Shown: positions 13,001 through 24,769 of the stretch, piece by piece | How the letters are laid out: every line of letters starts with the position of its first letter | Numbering within the stretch: the first letter of the stretch is position 1 | Assembly (NCBI GenBank): GCA_037903475.1 | Contig: JBAJFG010000643.1 | Span: forward strand, 2,356,001 to 2,420,000 | Origin: Ancylostoma caninum | Lineage: Eukaryota; Nematoda; Chromadorea; Rhabditida; Ancylostomatidae | Direction: 5' to 3' | DNA: 64,000 nt | Program-made: the position numbers and the translations under genes | Notes under the pieces: generated by a model | What the model was told of the DNA's origin: nothing | Database searches by the model: none | What the model saw: the letters and a program-made list of their open reading frames with translations, nothing else

Positions 13001-14972
13001 TACCTTGTTATAACCATGAAACGTTAGAAACCCCATTTTCTGCATTTGTTTCAGCGTTTTTGGCATACTACGATGGAACTGGGCTCTTGCTGTACTATCT
13101 AATCCAAGAATAGATATGGACATCTTCTTTTTATCGAACTTAGCTGGTTGAGGCAGCGTAGGTCTACCTAAAACAGGTATAATTATCCTTCATTGGTGGG
13201 AACGTGGGAATTTCCAGAAATTCTAAATATGTCGTGTGAGAAGACCTTCTATCACTAGACGTGGATCCGCTCCATTTCGTATGCCTGCGTAGGTTTTCTC
13301 CAGTTGAACATTTCCATAAATGTCAAAGCATATCAGTTGGAATACGTCAGCATTAACGTGAAACTGATGGTAAATTATCTGAAAATCAGGCATTATTCTA
13401 GAAATTTACTAGGTTAAAACCTAAAGTTGGATAGACCCTACAGTTTTTTACTTCTCCGAGGAGCTCCTCACCTGCTCTTGTCTTGCATTCTCCTTCACTT
13501 TGCCTTTCCAATTCCTGAGTCCACCAAATACCACAGAAGCAGTGCAGTTCACACTCAGATGGGTCATCCGTCGAGAAAATGATCCGTCGTGATCGCGATC
13601 GAACACTTCGTTGGCGTTTCGGGGACAAACCACGGGTGGCGGTTGTCTGATGAACCTCTGACGATGAGAAAATATCATGTGGCCTTAATTCCTTTCCTTA
13701 TTTTTGTTACAAGATGCTCTTTATCTACAGGTAAATGGCGTACAAATGAGGTCAACGGTTGGGGACCTCTCGTATACTATAACTTCAACATACATCTTCC
13801 GCCGTCACAATTAAGCGACTTTGGAAAATTTAGTTACCCGACTACGTCAACTCTCTCCGGTTCTACTCCAGCGATTTCACGTTCTCTTGAACTCTCTCTT
13901 CAAAGTTCTTTGCAACGTTCCTTCACAGTACTTGTTTGCTATCGGATTCGCGTCTATATTTAGCCTTAGATGAAGTTTATCACCCACTTTAGGCTGCACT
14001 TTCAAGCAACCCGACTCCAAGATATGGCCGTACAGTTTGCTCCACTGTCCGCACAGGTCTCGCACCCTTTCGGGAATGTGGCCCCTATCAAAGGGACTTT
14101 GGACATGCAGCACAAACTGAAAGCCACAACCACACATCGTAAGCGCTTTTTTTGCAATGAAAGGAAAAACAGAGTGGGAAACGACAAAAACATAAGCAAA
14201 ACATCAGCATCAGCAAGGCCCGACAACCATAGTCAGGTTGGTCTATCGCGCCGCGTAAGGATGCGGCGCGGCAGACCGGACGAGAGGTATTCTGCGAAGC
14301 AAGAGTGGTTGACCGACGTTGCATGCCCTTGACGTATAGTTTTAGTATCTGGTAGATAATAATTTGGAGGAGTGGGCGACATCTAAATGCAGAATCTGTA
14401 GTTGTAGGTACAATACTGCTAAAACTGTACGCGGACCAATTACACAGAATTCTTTTCGCGAACATTTGCACAAGCCGATTTAGTGCTATTGCCCTTATGC
14501 TAGAAATTTGCTACATGAGACTTTATAATACAATAAAATAATACTTTATAATAAATAAAATAATACGATAAGACTTGTAACATTTTCCTCAGTCCGGCGA
14601 CACCATAGCTGTCAAAACAAAAAGTTACAAGTTTTCAAAAAAGTTACAAGTTTTTATCCCTTATCACACAATCTGCATTGATTAGCATACTGGCATAGGC
14701 GCAGTTGTACGAAGATGATTGGGGCTGAATGGTCGCGAAAATTCAGAACCGTCACTGTGAATTATGCTATAGGCATAAGCAAGGCCAGAAGTGTTCGCCA
14801 TCCGTCTGACGCGCGACTAAAGCACGCCACTAGTGTGATCAACCCCCAACTTGCGTAGTTCTGACTGGATCATCACCAGGTCCAGCAGAAAGATATGGAA
14901 GATTCAGGTAACCTACTATCTTACTTCTTCTTAATTGGCAGTTCATTTGTGTGTGTGTGTGTGTGTCTGTCC

Positions 14973-15024
<52 letters not shown>

Positions 15025-15362
15025 CAGGCTAGTTCTCCATTCCACTCTGCACACTTCTTACCTTCATCGACGGCTCCACATCCTCCACCCACACGTATCT
15101 GCAGGAGTTCTCGAACAAATGCGTAGTTTCTGAGATTTCTGCCACCACTCCTAGCGAAAACGTTCGATTTTCCACAAATTCCTCTGGCTCTTCCACAAAT
15201 TTCTCCTTCATGGAATCTGATCTCTCCAAAAGAACTAATACGCAAGACGAGATGACAAGCACTGCAGTCACGCCCTGCAATCAGATGTTGAACTCTTTAC
15301 ATTTCGTAATCTGGGTAAACGAAACGTACCAAGCAGATAGAACGCTTTCGCAGACGGAGCAT
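7009..15362 (-). CDS. DUF229 family protein (alkaline phosphatase/sulfatase-like fold), type II membrane
   Basis: Complete 17-exon model, 690 residues. Exons on -: 15362-15330, 15274-15062, 14116-13984, 13657-13452, 13378-13246, 13167-13004, 12186-12129, 12078-11965, 11910-11768, 9881-9754, 9625-9553, 8685-8592, 8534-8432, 8329-8256, 8155-8054, 7997-7900, 7212-7009. Lengths sum to 691 codons including TGA and every phase matches. The start MLRLRKRSICL leads into hydrophobic GVTAVLVISSCVLVLL, a signal anchor. Family motifs: ILGLDSTARAQFHRSMPKT near residues 260-277 (region of the catalytic nucleophile in this superfamily); VGDNSAVNLLPIL; GCVTMFNDDIMH; VAHDKPNN near 445; LGDHGNR near 480, expected to bind metal; then EERQPLLSIRLPPGF, FDVHETLLDI and GKTLFEPIPLERSC. 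A Cys-rich tail ends AYCRC. DUF229 is greatly expanded in nematodes and its substrate is unknown. Large introns (945, 817, 1886 nt) hold repeats. Exons 2-4 and the N-terminus are the least certain. Confidence 0.88.
7495..7680. repeat. AT-rich low-complexity stretch
   Basis: About 185 bp of AATAAT/ATTAAT/AAATAA-type sequence lies in the last intron of the DUF229 gene (7213-7899). No coding content. Confidence 0.7.
10331..10354. repeat. Short interstitial TTAGGC (telomere-type) repeat
   Basis: AGGCTTAGGCTTAGGCTTC contains consecutive copies of the nematode telomere hexamer TTAGGC, with TAAGCCTAACCC in opposite orientation 30 bp upstream. It lies inside DUF229 intron 9. Confidence 0.5.
10452..10810 (+). 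repeat. Two tRNA-derived SINE-like units in tandem
   Basis: Unit 1 starts GCGCGCATAGCTCAGTGGGT with a B-box-like GGGATCGAATCC at 10502. Unit 2 starts near 10598 with CCCGGATGGCTCAGTGGTTT and CAGATTGCAATCTG, which resembles a tRNA-Cys anticodon arm. The tail ATAAACTACGATAAGTGTAAG occurs after unit 2 (about 10781) and also before unit 1 (about 10393), so a third unit tail precedes them. Anticodon and T stems of unit 1 pair poorly, so these are not functional tRNAs. They lie in DUF229 intron 9. Confidence 0.6.
11363..11585. mobile_element. MITE, second copy of the GATGCATCATTGAGATTACC family
   Basis: TGCATCATTGAGATTACCCA at 11370 is mirrored by ACCATGGGTAACCTCAGTTA TGCATCCGG at 11549-11578. It lies in DUF229 intron 9. 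Confidence 0.6.
12203..12345. mobile_element. MITE, shorter diverged copy of the same family
   Basis: GGCTTGGATGTATCACTGAG at 12211 is mirrored by TAACCTGGTAACCTCAATGA TGCATGCAG at 12310-12340. It lies in DUF229 intron 6. Confidence 0.5.
14951..15023. repeat. (TG)n/(TCTG)n microsatellite
   Basis: Runs of GTGTGTGT followed by about 13 TCTG units lie in DUF229 intron 2, ending 39 bp before exon 2 on the opposite strand. Confidence 0.95.
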
Positions 15363-15622
15363 GGTCCGGTAAGCAACCGGACCGAAGAGCGACGGTAACT
15401 AGTTCACGTGAGCGCAGTGAAACTGCCGAGCCTTTCAATTCGAGGGATTTTAATCCACTGCGGAGGGATGAGTGATGATCGACGAGATACGAGACCGCCA
15501 AATAGATAAATGAACATGCCACACCTGTGTCGTAAGTAATGTAACAAGCGTTGGATGCCTTTACATGTAATGATTCTGTCATCTTATCACTAACATTTAT
15601 CTCTGATCAACAACATGGTTAT

Positions 15623-15860
15623 AGGGCAATTTATACTAGATGCGTGCGTCAGTCGCGCATCAGTCGCACACATCCATTTGCAAAAGGTTTTTCATGAAGA
15701 CCGGTCAATGCGGCATGTACATCTTCAATGAAAAGAACGCGCGGCCGCCGCGAGGCCGTAAACGCGTGCGTCTGAGCTGCGACTGCGATGCGACTGGGAC
15801 CTATTCTTCATCATATAGACGCACGCGCGTCAGTCGCACGCATCCAGTATAAATTGCCCT
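15623..15860. mobile_element. MITE with AGGGCAATTTATACTAGATG inverted ends
   Basis: The left end AGGGCAATTTATACTAGATG is mirrored by CATCCAGTATAAATTGCCCT. The sub-terminal GCGTGCGTCAGTCGC repeats are also inverted. The central part contains GCGGCCGCCGCG. A diverged second copy follows at 15912-16133, and an inverted copy lies at 18143-18342. Confidence 0.8.
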
Positions 15861-15911
15861 TATATGTACATTGTAACCTGACATTTCCCCCAGAACTCGA
15901 ATATATGGCAA

Positions 15912-16133
15912 GTTCTACAAGGGTGCGTGCGTCAGACGCACGCATCCTTTTGCGAAGGATTATCCATAATGACCGATCAACGCGGCATGCGCATCCTGGA
16001 TGAAGAAAAATGCGCGACCGCACTGAGGCCGTGAACGGGTACGTCTGAGCTGCGTCAGCGATGCGACTGGTCCTGTCTTTCATTATATAGACGCACGCGC
16101 GTCGAACGCACGCATCTAGTTTAAAGTACCCTA
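15912..16133. mobile_element. Diverged adjacent copy of the AGGGCAATTTATACTAG MITE
   Basis: Shares the order CGTGCGTCAGACGCACGCAT, GACCGATCAACGCGGCATGC, a GAGGCCGTGAACG core and GACGCACGCGCGTCGAACGC with the copy at 15623-15860. The outer left end is eroded. Confidence 0.7.
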
Positions 16134-16139
16134 GACGAG

Positions 16140-19100
16140 AAATGGGAAAACTTGAACCGATCGTACATTACAGTAACCGCATGCATTACCTTTAGAAACT
16201 GCTCCATGGATTGAAGCCAATTCCAGTGAAAGTTCGAATATTTGAGAGATAAAATTTCGAATTGTTCGAGCACGGTTTACTTCACAGTTATCAGCTTACA
16301 GAGAGTTCGCGGTAAACTCCACCTCTCGCAGTTAAGCTCCGCCCACTGGGTTTTCTCCTGCTCATCCAATGGTAGCCAGAGCCAATCTTGAGCGGTCTTT
16401 TCGGCTGTAATATACTCGCACACAGGGCGCAGATGTTTTGGACTCTATCACTGTTGACCCTGTTGACCAAAGCAGAAGAAAAAAATAACGCAAGTTTTGC
16501 CGTGTTGTCCGCTCGCAATTACTGAAACTTGGGTGAAACCAGGTTATTCTTTGAAAAATGAGCAAATGCATGTAGAAGAAGAAAAGCGCTCTTGAATAAC
16601 TGCAAGCCCTTGGCTCATCACGAGAAAAAGAGGAAATATAAGCAAATTTAAAGAAAAAATATGAGAATATATTTGACGACTTGGTGCATAGATGACCTTA
16701 CCCCTTGTACGAAGGGAATTTTACTCAAATTCCACTTTCATATTGATTTAATCTGTAACACAGTCACATTGAAAGACTTTATAAAATACTTTCCGCAAAA
16801 ACGTACATTTCTCACAGAGGCAAGTGCTGGTATCATCATATTCATGTGGTTACATATATTTTTATAATATATTTGTATGTATAGACTATTATCCTTAGGA
16901 CTAGACAACACACACAAATCAATTAATCAATACAATCAATATTATTCACTTACAAGCACGTCGGATATGATGGGACTCAGAAACGTACAGATACAACGAA
17001 TCGACCGAGAAAATGAGAATCAAACGGAGTCACGGCTTTACGACCATCTTCTCGTGTACGTCCAGATTTCCCACCACCTGTAAATCTAATTCAGTGTACT
17101 GTAGGGTACTTCTATTGGGTGAAATAGGACAAAACATATTTATTATTTACGACATGGGGACAGACACGCATACATGGCATACTAAAGTACTCTCACTCAC
17201 TGAGATTGGGTGGTCAAATTCTACAAAGCCATTACATTAAATAAGAAAATTTGGTACTAATTCTTCCGTTTACCGCCGTCCCTAAAATAAATTTCTAATA
17301 TGGTCACTTAGAACTAAATTAAGCAATTTTATTAACCATTCATTCCCGAATTGACGAGCATCGTGGTCCTTTCTTCTACAGTGATCCCAGTTTTTTTTAA
17401 ACCACATATGCTTCGCCTTGCCCGCTTCCCCTTGCAATAATTGTAACTGCTGATTTTTCTAAATTCCTACCCATTCCAATTTTTTTCGTTTATTTCCCCA
17501 CCTCTTTCTTCTGATGAAAATTATGCTGTGCCAAATGATGTGAATATTAATAAGCAAAGGCCGTTGCCTATACCCAGGAGCTACCCGCGCGTAATCATAC
17601 AGGTACGGGGTTACCCAGTCCTCTAATGATGAGTTCGGACCACGATTCCAATCTGCAGACGACGATGAGATGGTGTACAATTCCTCAAAATGTTGTCGAG
17701 AAATCCGTTCCAATCTTGTTATTATGGTGAGAGTTTGCGTGTGAGTACTGAACATCTGTCACAATTGCGATTACCGTACGCCCAATTAGGTACATACTCA
17801 GGTAGATGTCCCAGATTCTTCCCGAAGGATGGCTTAAAACGAGTCTCTCGGGATTCCTTCGTGGAATGACGTAAAGCACTGTGATCAGCATCATTTGAAA
17901 ATCCCTAAAACCATTCTGGATTGGGCATCATTGCCTTTAAACGAATGCATCGCCTGCATGGCCTTGGTCTATTCTCTTTCACTACAGTTTCCCGAGATCC
18001 CCTAAAGGAGTATGATTTGACCACGTGGGATGACTCTAGACCAGAACATGAACTCAGTTTATGCTGCATGCGTCCGTCCGTTCATCCGTTCGAAAGTGCT
18101 AGGCTTACATGAGAGCTGATAGACAAAAATCGGTGAGCATTGGGCAATTTCTATTAGATGATGGTGAGGCGTAGGCCTTTTTGCAGCTCAAACGCAGGTA
18201 AGACGCACGCATTTGTGGACACGCAGTGTTTTCATCGAGAATGAACATGCTGCGTTGAGCGGCCTTAGTGGAACCCGCTTCAGAAATGAATGCGTGCGAC
18301 TGACGCCCGCACACCGCACGCATCTAGTATAAACTATCCCTACTGAGAAGGGTACAACGGATGTAAAGGAAGGTTTCCAGCTCCGTACAACCTCAAGAGG
18401 ACGTTCAAAGCTCTCAGATGGACATAGCCATTTACCCCCACAAGGTAAAATCCTCTTCAACACGGATAAAGGACGTCACCAGGATTTCATTGGGGTTGGT
18501 CTCCATGGCTCCGTTAGCAGAGCAGGGATTTAAGCGGAAATCCGGGGATTGCTGGCACAAAGCCTGATCAGACTCGCGGAAGAGATATTAAGACTCCTTC
18601 TAGCTAAAGGATCAAGATGTGAAATGGAAGCTTGTCTATATGCTACAAAACAAGTATAGCTTCCGTGATCAGCACACAAAATAACCCATTGCGCATGAGA
18701 TAAGAGCAGAAACTTTCCCAAGGATTTTCCAGCAGAAGACGATGGACACTGCCAAATATTAGTAAAATGCATCATAAGCATCAAAACACGTTTTCTTCAT
18801 TACCGTAACGAATGACATCGTTCTGGGAGAACCAATCAATACCTTCATATCTGGTTTGGACGCAGTTACTGAACAAAAAGTCGACTAAAAAAGCAACCCA
18901 CCATTATCGATCCTCCCACGCTCTCAAAAAATAACACTAGTTCGATATGTGATTTATTCAGACAGTATCAAAACATGTGCAACGGAACATTTCATCTTCG
19001 ACTTTATAAACACTGGTGAAGAAGCAAGGCTAGAGCAAAAAGACTAGTGGTTAACACACACGACAAACACAAACACTATAAAGCCAAACCTCTAATATCT

Positions 19101-20261
19101 ACTGTTTACATACTTATTACATTAGTTATACAATGGTTGCGCGCAGCCAGATGTAATAAAGCCAGAACTTATTGAACGAGAAATATTCTAGGGTAACTGG
19201 GACTCTGGCACTACTAACGGCAGCTTTTTAGAATTAATTGCGTAGGGAAATTGGAGTGTGTGCAACAATCTTACGTTTATACTTTTCTGGGTGACTACTG
19301 CGTAGAAATCTGTTGAAAGTTCTGATGGAATTCAATCAAACGTGGACAAGGTACAATTGCGGCAATAAATATGCCATCTCTTCAATGATGCTCTTCTCCC
19401 ATAAGAAACGTGAGATATAGAGGCTCGCCATAGTAAGTTTAAGCTGCTGTTATACTTTTCGTGGAGTTTAGCGCTTATGGTCGCTGTGGACGCAGCTACC
19501 GTGGTTTTGATACGTATTGATCAAGTGCTCACGATCGATATGTACCAAAACCACTGTCGCGCCACTGCGGCAAAGAGAAAGCGCTATATATTTGGAGGAC
19601 CATAGCAGCAACTTTACGGGTCCATATGCAGGTCGCAGCTGCCAGTGACTGTAGTCTAGTTGCACCGGCGCCTCACCAGCTCATGAGGATCAAAACAGCC
19701 CGCTACATAAAGGATTTTCATGGTGTACACCAGCAAACGTGACGAAAATCCTCCAACAAATCAATTCAATCCTGTATAGCCGGCAAAGACGTCCGCAGCA
19801 ACGAGCCAACCGGCTCAGTGGAGTGCCGGCTGCAAGCACAAGGTATAAACGACTAGGCAGGGCTCTATTTGGGTTATAATTAGTTGGTAAAATGGTTGGA
19901 ATACGGTCAACCCAAAATAGTTGCTCTCGAATAAGTAGGAATGCGGGCATTGAGCTACGTAGGTTCTACACATTGAAGCGTAGTATTATGTGCATGCCAG
20001 CAAAATCGACCTCTGTCTAAAAATTCTGACAAGTAAAAGAATGAGAACATCATTAAAAAGATGGCGATGGAACACGGTGTGAATCTGACAGTCAGAGAAG
20101 GTGGATAGAACGTGTCAGTCAGTACATTGTGAGAAAGGAGACAATGCATGTGTGAGAGAAGACATGTGACATAGTTGCCAGTGTCAGAATCCATGGCAAA
20201 TAGGAGGCATATTCATTCGAGCATACCAAAGTACATATCGGAAAACACACTAGCTTGTCTC
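16140..20261. other. Intergenic stretch downstream of cnb-1 without a supported gene
   Basis: Apart from the MITE at 18143-18342 I see no supported gene. A - strand frame near 17600-17900 (MMLITVLYVIPRRNPERLVL; then RLERISRQHFEELYTISSSS in another frame) has mild coding character, but its pieces do not splice in phase. Confidence 0.4.
18143..18342. mobile_element. Third copy of the AGGGCAATTTATACTAG MITE, inverted
   Basis: GGGCAATTTCTATTAGATG at 18143 and GCACGCATCTAGTATAAACT at 18310 form the ends. The core (TTCATCGAGAATGAACATGC, GCGGCCTTAG) is the reverse complement of the first copy. Confidence 0.65.
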
Positions 20262-23200
20262 TTAGATGTTCTCCAGCACCATCTTCTTGTGCACTTCTGT
20301 ATGCTCCACAACCTAAACGGCGGACAACGCACATCAATCAAAAACCCTCTCGCGTACTGCTTTCTCCCATAGGAATACAGACGCAATAATAGCCCTTTAT
20401 TTCGCAGAAACACAACAACAGAAACAAACTCTTTTTTGTCTGTGGAGGAGTGTTTTGGACATGAATACTCGAATGGTAACAAATGGTTAATTTTGACGGC
20501 TTACAATCAAGTTTTTACCAACGTTCGAAACTATGCAAAGTGCATCAGAATCTGTGCAGCACTAAATGCATGCTGATAGTGGTAGAAGGAAAGATTACAA
20601 AGACACCAAAATTCTCTCTTTTAGATTGGGATCAAACATTAACTAATAGCTGAACGAGTGCACATGCTAATAGTTTCAAAAACTTTGAAATATTGTGAGT
20701 AGAAATACAGAGAATGCGTGTGCGCCTCCCCCCACCCATCCCCCCCCCCCTCGCAAGTCTGTGCCTCCTCTAACGTAAAACAAACAACAAAATTCAATCC
20801 TAGAGATGAACGTTTTCAAAAGTAGCTTGAAAGAATTTGGAAGCTGAGTGTATCTAGAGATTGATTTTTAGCTTTTAGTCATTCATTCTCCACATTGGTG
20901 GATGAAGATGAAAAGCAGAAAAAACTTCAAACAGAAACAAATAGAGATGTTTCAATTATCAATTAATTTAGCCGCATTAGATAACAGGCAAGCAGGCTAA
21001 AAATTGAGGGTGAGTTAATGCCAAAAATGTTACGCATATGTTAGCGCACACAATATCATTACACATAAAAAGCTGGAAGCACTGATTACCATGGGAAGCT
21101 AGGGCGGGGATTTCAGCAAGATACACTATTTCATTCGCTCAAGCCCAAGCTAAGCTCAGCCTCAACAAACAAAATTTTCATAATTATGGTAAAAGGACTC
21201 ACATCACAAAACTCTTGGAATGATATTCTTCCGTCACCATCTTTGTCGTGGAACAATATCGTTTTATCGACTATTTGTTGCAGTTGTGAGTCTTTCAAAT
21301 TGTTCCCAACCATCATTTTCAATACCTTAACAGATTGGTATAGAGTGCTAAGCAATAATTGCCATGCGGATTTTCCCACAAATCTCCTTGAGAATTTCAC
21401 TGATTATTAATTAGATCAGTTACACTATGCAGTAGAAATCAATACTGAAAACGTGAAGTACCTGGAATAATTCCCCGTTCGATATATAACCGTCTCGATC
21501 AATGTCATAAATGCGGAATGCAACTGAAATATGCATTAAATAGATAGAAAATGATGCAAACAATGCAAGAAACACAGCGAGAGGAGAGATAAACAACTTG
21601 TAATAAGGTTTAAAAAATGAAAGATATAGTTGAATGAGAAACAATTAACACGATATGAAAATTAATTCAGACTCCATAGCCAAAAAGTGAAGAAACCAGC
21701 AAAGATGTCTCAAGGTAAAGAAAAGAAATGATCAACTCACATTTCAGTTTTACATTCTTGTCTCCTTTTACGCTGAATTGTGAAATGCCTTGTATAAATT
21801 CTGCAATATGATTATCAAAATCATGAACAACTGGTGAAGTAACCGATAACAAACCTCGAAAATCTACTTCACCATTCCCATCCTCGTCAAATATATCAAT
21901 TACTCTTTGAACTAGAGGATTCTGTTGCAATTCAGGCAACGACATGAATTCCTAAACATCCAAGTTATGAACATTCCCCACTTCACGAAAAACAACACAG
22001 CCTTGGAGGCAAAGATTTTGACAAGAATTCAGATAATAAAGATGGACACTAAGAAGCATTTCTCAGCTGAACGTACCTCAACTGACAGCGATCCTGAACC
22101 ATCAATGTCCAGTTTCTTGAAGCGGCGTGCCAACCTACGCAGTTCGTATGCGTCAACTAAAATATTTAGTAGAAGCCGTACATAGGCGCGTCGCAGCATT
22201 CCGAATGGTTGGGGCATGAGGAACAATAATCGCTCTTTATATGAAAAATCCTGGGAGGGGGGGGGGAACATATCAACAAACAACAATAATCCATCGCTCC
22301 TGACAAAAATACTGCTGCAATATTGATTTATTGCAGTGAGGGACTAAGAAGTTCATTCACAGTGATCTGAGACAAACTTCAAACATCGTGGTGATTGTAT
22401 ATAAATAAATCTGCAAAAGATCTAATCCCATAAATGAGTAGGAGCAGATGCTGGAAATGTTTTGCCACCTCTAGCTGTGTTAGAATATGTAGATACGGGA
22501 GGTGCCGCACCACCGCTGGCCTTTTTTAGTGTCCAAAAATAGGAAGGATGGGAAGAGGCTTTTATTGCGGGCAGAAATTAAGTAAGAAGCATACATAGGA
22601 GCGGTAACAATGGTTGAACACCAAGGACTATCTACAGAAATTACGTAAAGGGTAGTTAAAATTCAAGCAAGGAAGAAAATGGAGAGAAAAACGAAGGAAC
22701 TCACAGTTGCTGCACATTTCCATCGGCAACGAACTTTCTGCGCCCTGAAATTTACAAAAAAAAACATAAGCAAGTGATCAAAGATATGGAAATCCCCTCA
22801 TTCCCAACTAACAAGGGAAGTGCAAGAGGCCATATTCGAAAATCGGGATGAAACCTATCTGGCTTGAATCTTTGTTGGAGAGGGTGTTACAGTATATATT
22901 TCATTATTGCCCTCGATTCCAAAAAACAAAAATCCCACCACAGTACCATATGCGCTGCAGCACTCGTCCGTCAGCGACGATGTGGCCGAGTGGGGAGGAT
23001 GCGGACTGATAGGCAGGAGGTCGAGGGTTTGGATCCCGTCATTGACACTCGTTTTGCATTTTTGTTTTTTATTCCTCCTATGTTATTGAAATCAATTTTG
23101 GAGGGCTAGAAGACAACACTTGTCTTTACTGACGTACTAGCTATAGAATAACTACTATGCTATGAACGTAGTTTAGTGATCGTACAGCTTTCCCTCGAGT

Positions 23201-23888
23201 CGCTAGAAAATTGTAAAATTTTCGTGTGAAGGTTCGAACATTATGAACCGAGTGGGAAAGATTTTGAGTTACAGTCGTGAAAAGTGACTGCTACTTTATA
23301 GCTAATCGAGGGAGAAAAGCAGGTTTTATATAACGTAGTTATTCCGTGCCTAGTGCGTCAGTAAGGATAAGTATTATCTTCTAAACTTTTAAATTTGATT
23401 TCAACAACACAGGGGGAATAAAAAAATGAGAGAGCAAAACAGGTAGGTGCGCATGACGGGGTTCAAACTCTCGAGCTGACAGTGCAGCATCCTCCCCACT
23501 CGGCCACATCGTCGCTGACGGACGAGTGCTGCAGCGCATATGGTACTATGGTGGGATTTTTGTTTTTTGAAGCCGAGGGCAGTAACAAAATATATACTGT
23601 AACACCCTCTCCAACAAAGATTCAAGCCAGATAGGTTTCATTCCGATTTGCGAGTCTGGCCTGTTGCACTTCCCTTGTAAGGGTGGACACTCCTCTACGA
23701 TTTCGAACGGACTGAATTTCCTATGAACTAACTACCGACATGTGATACTCAGGACGAATATTCGTATGAAAACGAGCTTTAAAATAGGTTCCTCACCATA
23801 AGCGAACACAAAATGACTCGCTAGGAGTAATTTCCATAGCAGAAAACAATTGCTTAGAAAGAAACTTGAAATTTATTTCACTCACCAT
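20262..23888 (-). CDS. cnb-1: Calcineurin regulatory subunit B
   Basis: Eight coding exons on -: 23888-23886 (ATG only), 22744-22705, 22156-22077, 21951-21855, 21800-21741, 21523-21462, 21325-21203, 20312-20262. They total exactly 171 residues plus TAA. The protein binds the calcineurin A catalytic subunit and makes the phosphatase Ca2+ responsive. Four EF-hand loops are intact: [12 protein letters not shown] (31-42), [12 protein letters not shown] (63-74), [12 protein letters not shown] (100-111) and [12 protein letters not shown] (141-152). Gly2 after the initiator Met ([14 protein letters not shown]) is the expected N-myristoylation site. The C-terminus [16 protein letters not shown] resembles the Caenorhabditis protein as I recall it. 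All splice sites are GT-AG and every phase agrees. Intron 1 (1141 nt) contains an 868-bp foldback element; intron 7 is 890 nt. An open frame running through the exon-1 region (23882-24148) is judged to be 5' untranslated sequence. Confidence 0.96.
22811..23678. mobile_element. 868-bp foldback element in cnb-1 intron 1, with tRNA-like segments
   Basis: The ends are inverted copies (ACAAGGGAAGTGCAA at 22811; its complement ends at 23678). Similarity continues through both halves: 22855-23110 mirrors 23390-23635, and the inner parts around 23108-23200 and 23290-23390 also mirror each other. Each arm contains a tRNA-like stretch with an A-box-like TGGCCGAGTGG (about 22983 on +, 23508 on -) and a B-box-like GGTTTGGATCCC or GGTTCAAACTCTC. 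This looks like a large foldback MITE carrying a tRNA-derived piece. It encodes nothing recognisable and would be part of the cnb-1 pre-mRNA. Confidence 0.75.
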
Positions 23889-24769
23889 TCTCGATAAGAC
23901 AAATTATCGATGAAACTGTTGGCGGAGTCGAGATTCTGCAGCCGTAGCACTCGATCACGTATTTTACAGGGACTGAGGCGGAACATTTCGAACGTATCGT
24001 CAATGATTTCCATAAGGCGCCGATGCGAACACGATACAACCAGTTTTAACAAACAAATGTGAGAAAGTAAATCCGAGAGGAACGAAATACGATGCCTGTG
24101 GCTTAGCAGTAACAAAAAAAAACATGAAAAATTCATCGTAACAAGCATTAAAACTTGCTCATAGCCATATTAAAACTTGCTCAACTGATATATTGGAACA
24201 ATTCCGCATGGAAATTGCCACTAGTGATGGCAATGACACACGAATTGTGACAAAAAAGTGAAATCAATAAAACGATCACATGACAAGCTGATTTCCCACG
24301 GACATACGATGTCGTGAAAGCAGTTATTTCACCACACAGCTGCAAATCCTTCGTTGAAACAGTTTAATCCCGCTCCAGAAGGTAATCATCAGAATCTCAT
24401 GTGTTTTAGAAGAAATAAATCCTAGTGTAAGCAAATTATGCAACGTGAGTTCGATTTTTGAAAAGAAAAATGGAGGGATGGGTAGGATCAGCGAGATGTC
24501 TTCGAAGAAATCTAAACTCTCACATTTTAATTTCAAAGATGACAGAAGAAAGAAGAACGGAAAAGAAGCCTAACCTCGAGAACATGGAAGGGATTTCAAA
24601 AATCCAAGCCTATCATAAATTTGAAAAAAAAGTCAATTTAACATTGGAAAATAAGCATTTATGCTCTGACATCACTGGAAACTACTTAAAAATATCGAGA
24701 CATACAATTTCAATGCTTTATAATCATACTCAAATCTCAAAATCAAAAATTCCTATGAAACCTCGTCCA

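Noticed and set aside
14839..15133. Frames over the TCTG microsatellite (SVCLSVCLSV and TDRQTDRQ)
   Set aside because: Pure simple-sequence translation inside a DUF229 intron.
23889..24148. - strand frame ending RVLRLQNLDSANSFIDNLSY, with an acceptor-like CCACAG
   Set aside because: Its last three bases are the cnb-1 ATG|GTGAGT; reading through would give an N-terminal extension never seen in calcineurin B. Treated as 5' untranslated sequence.
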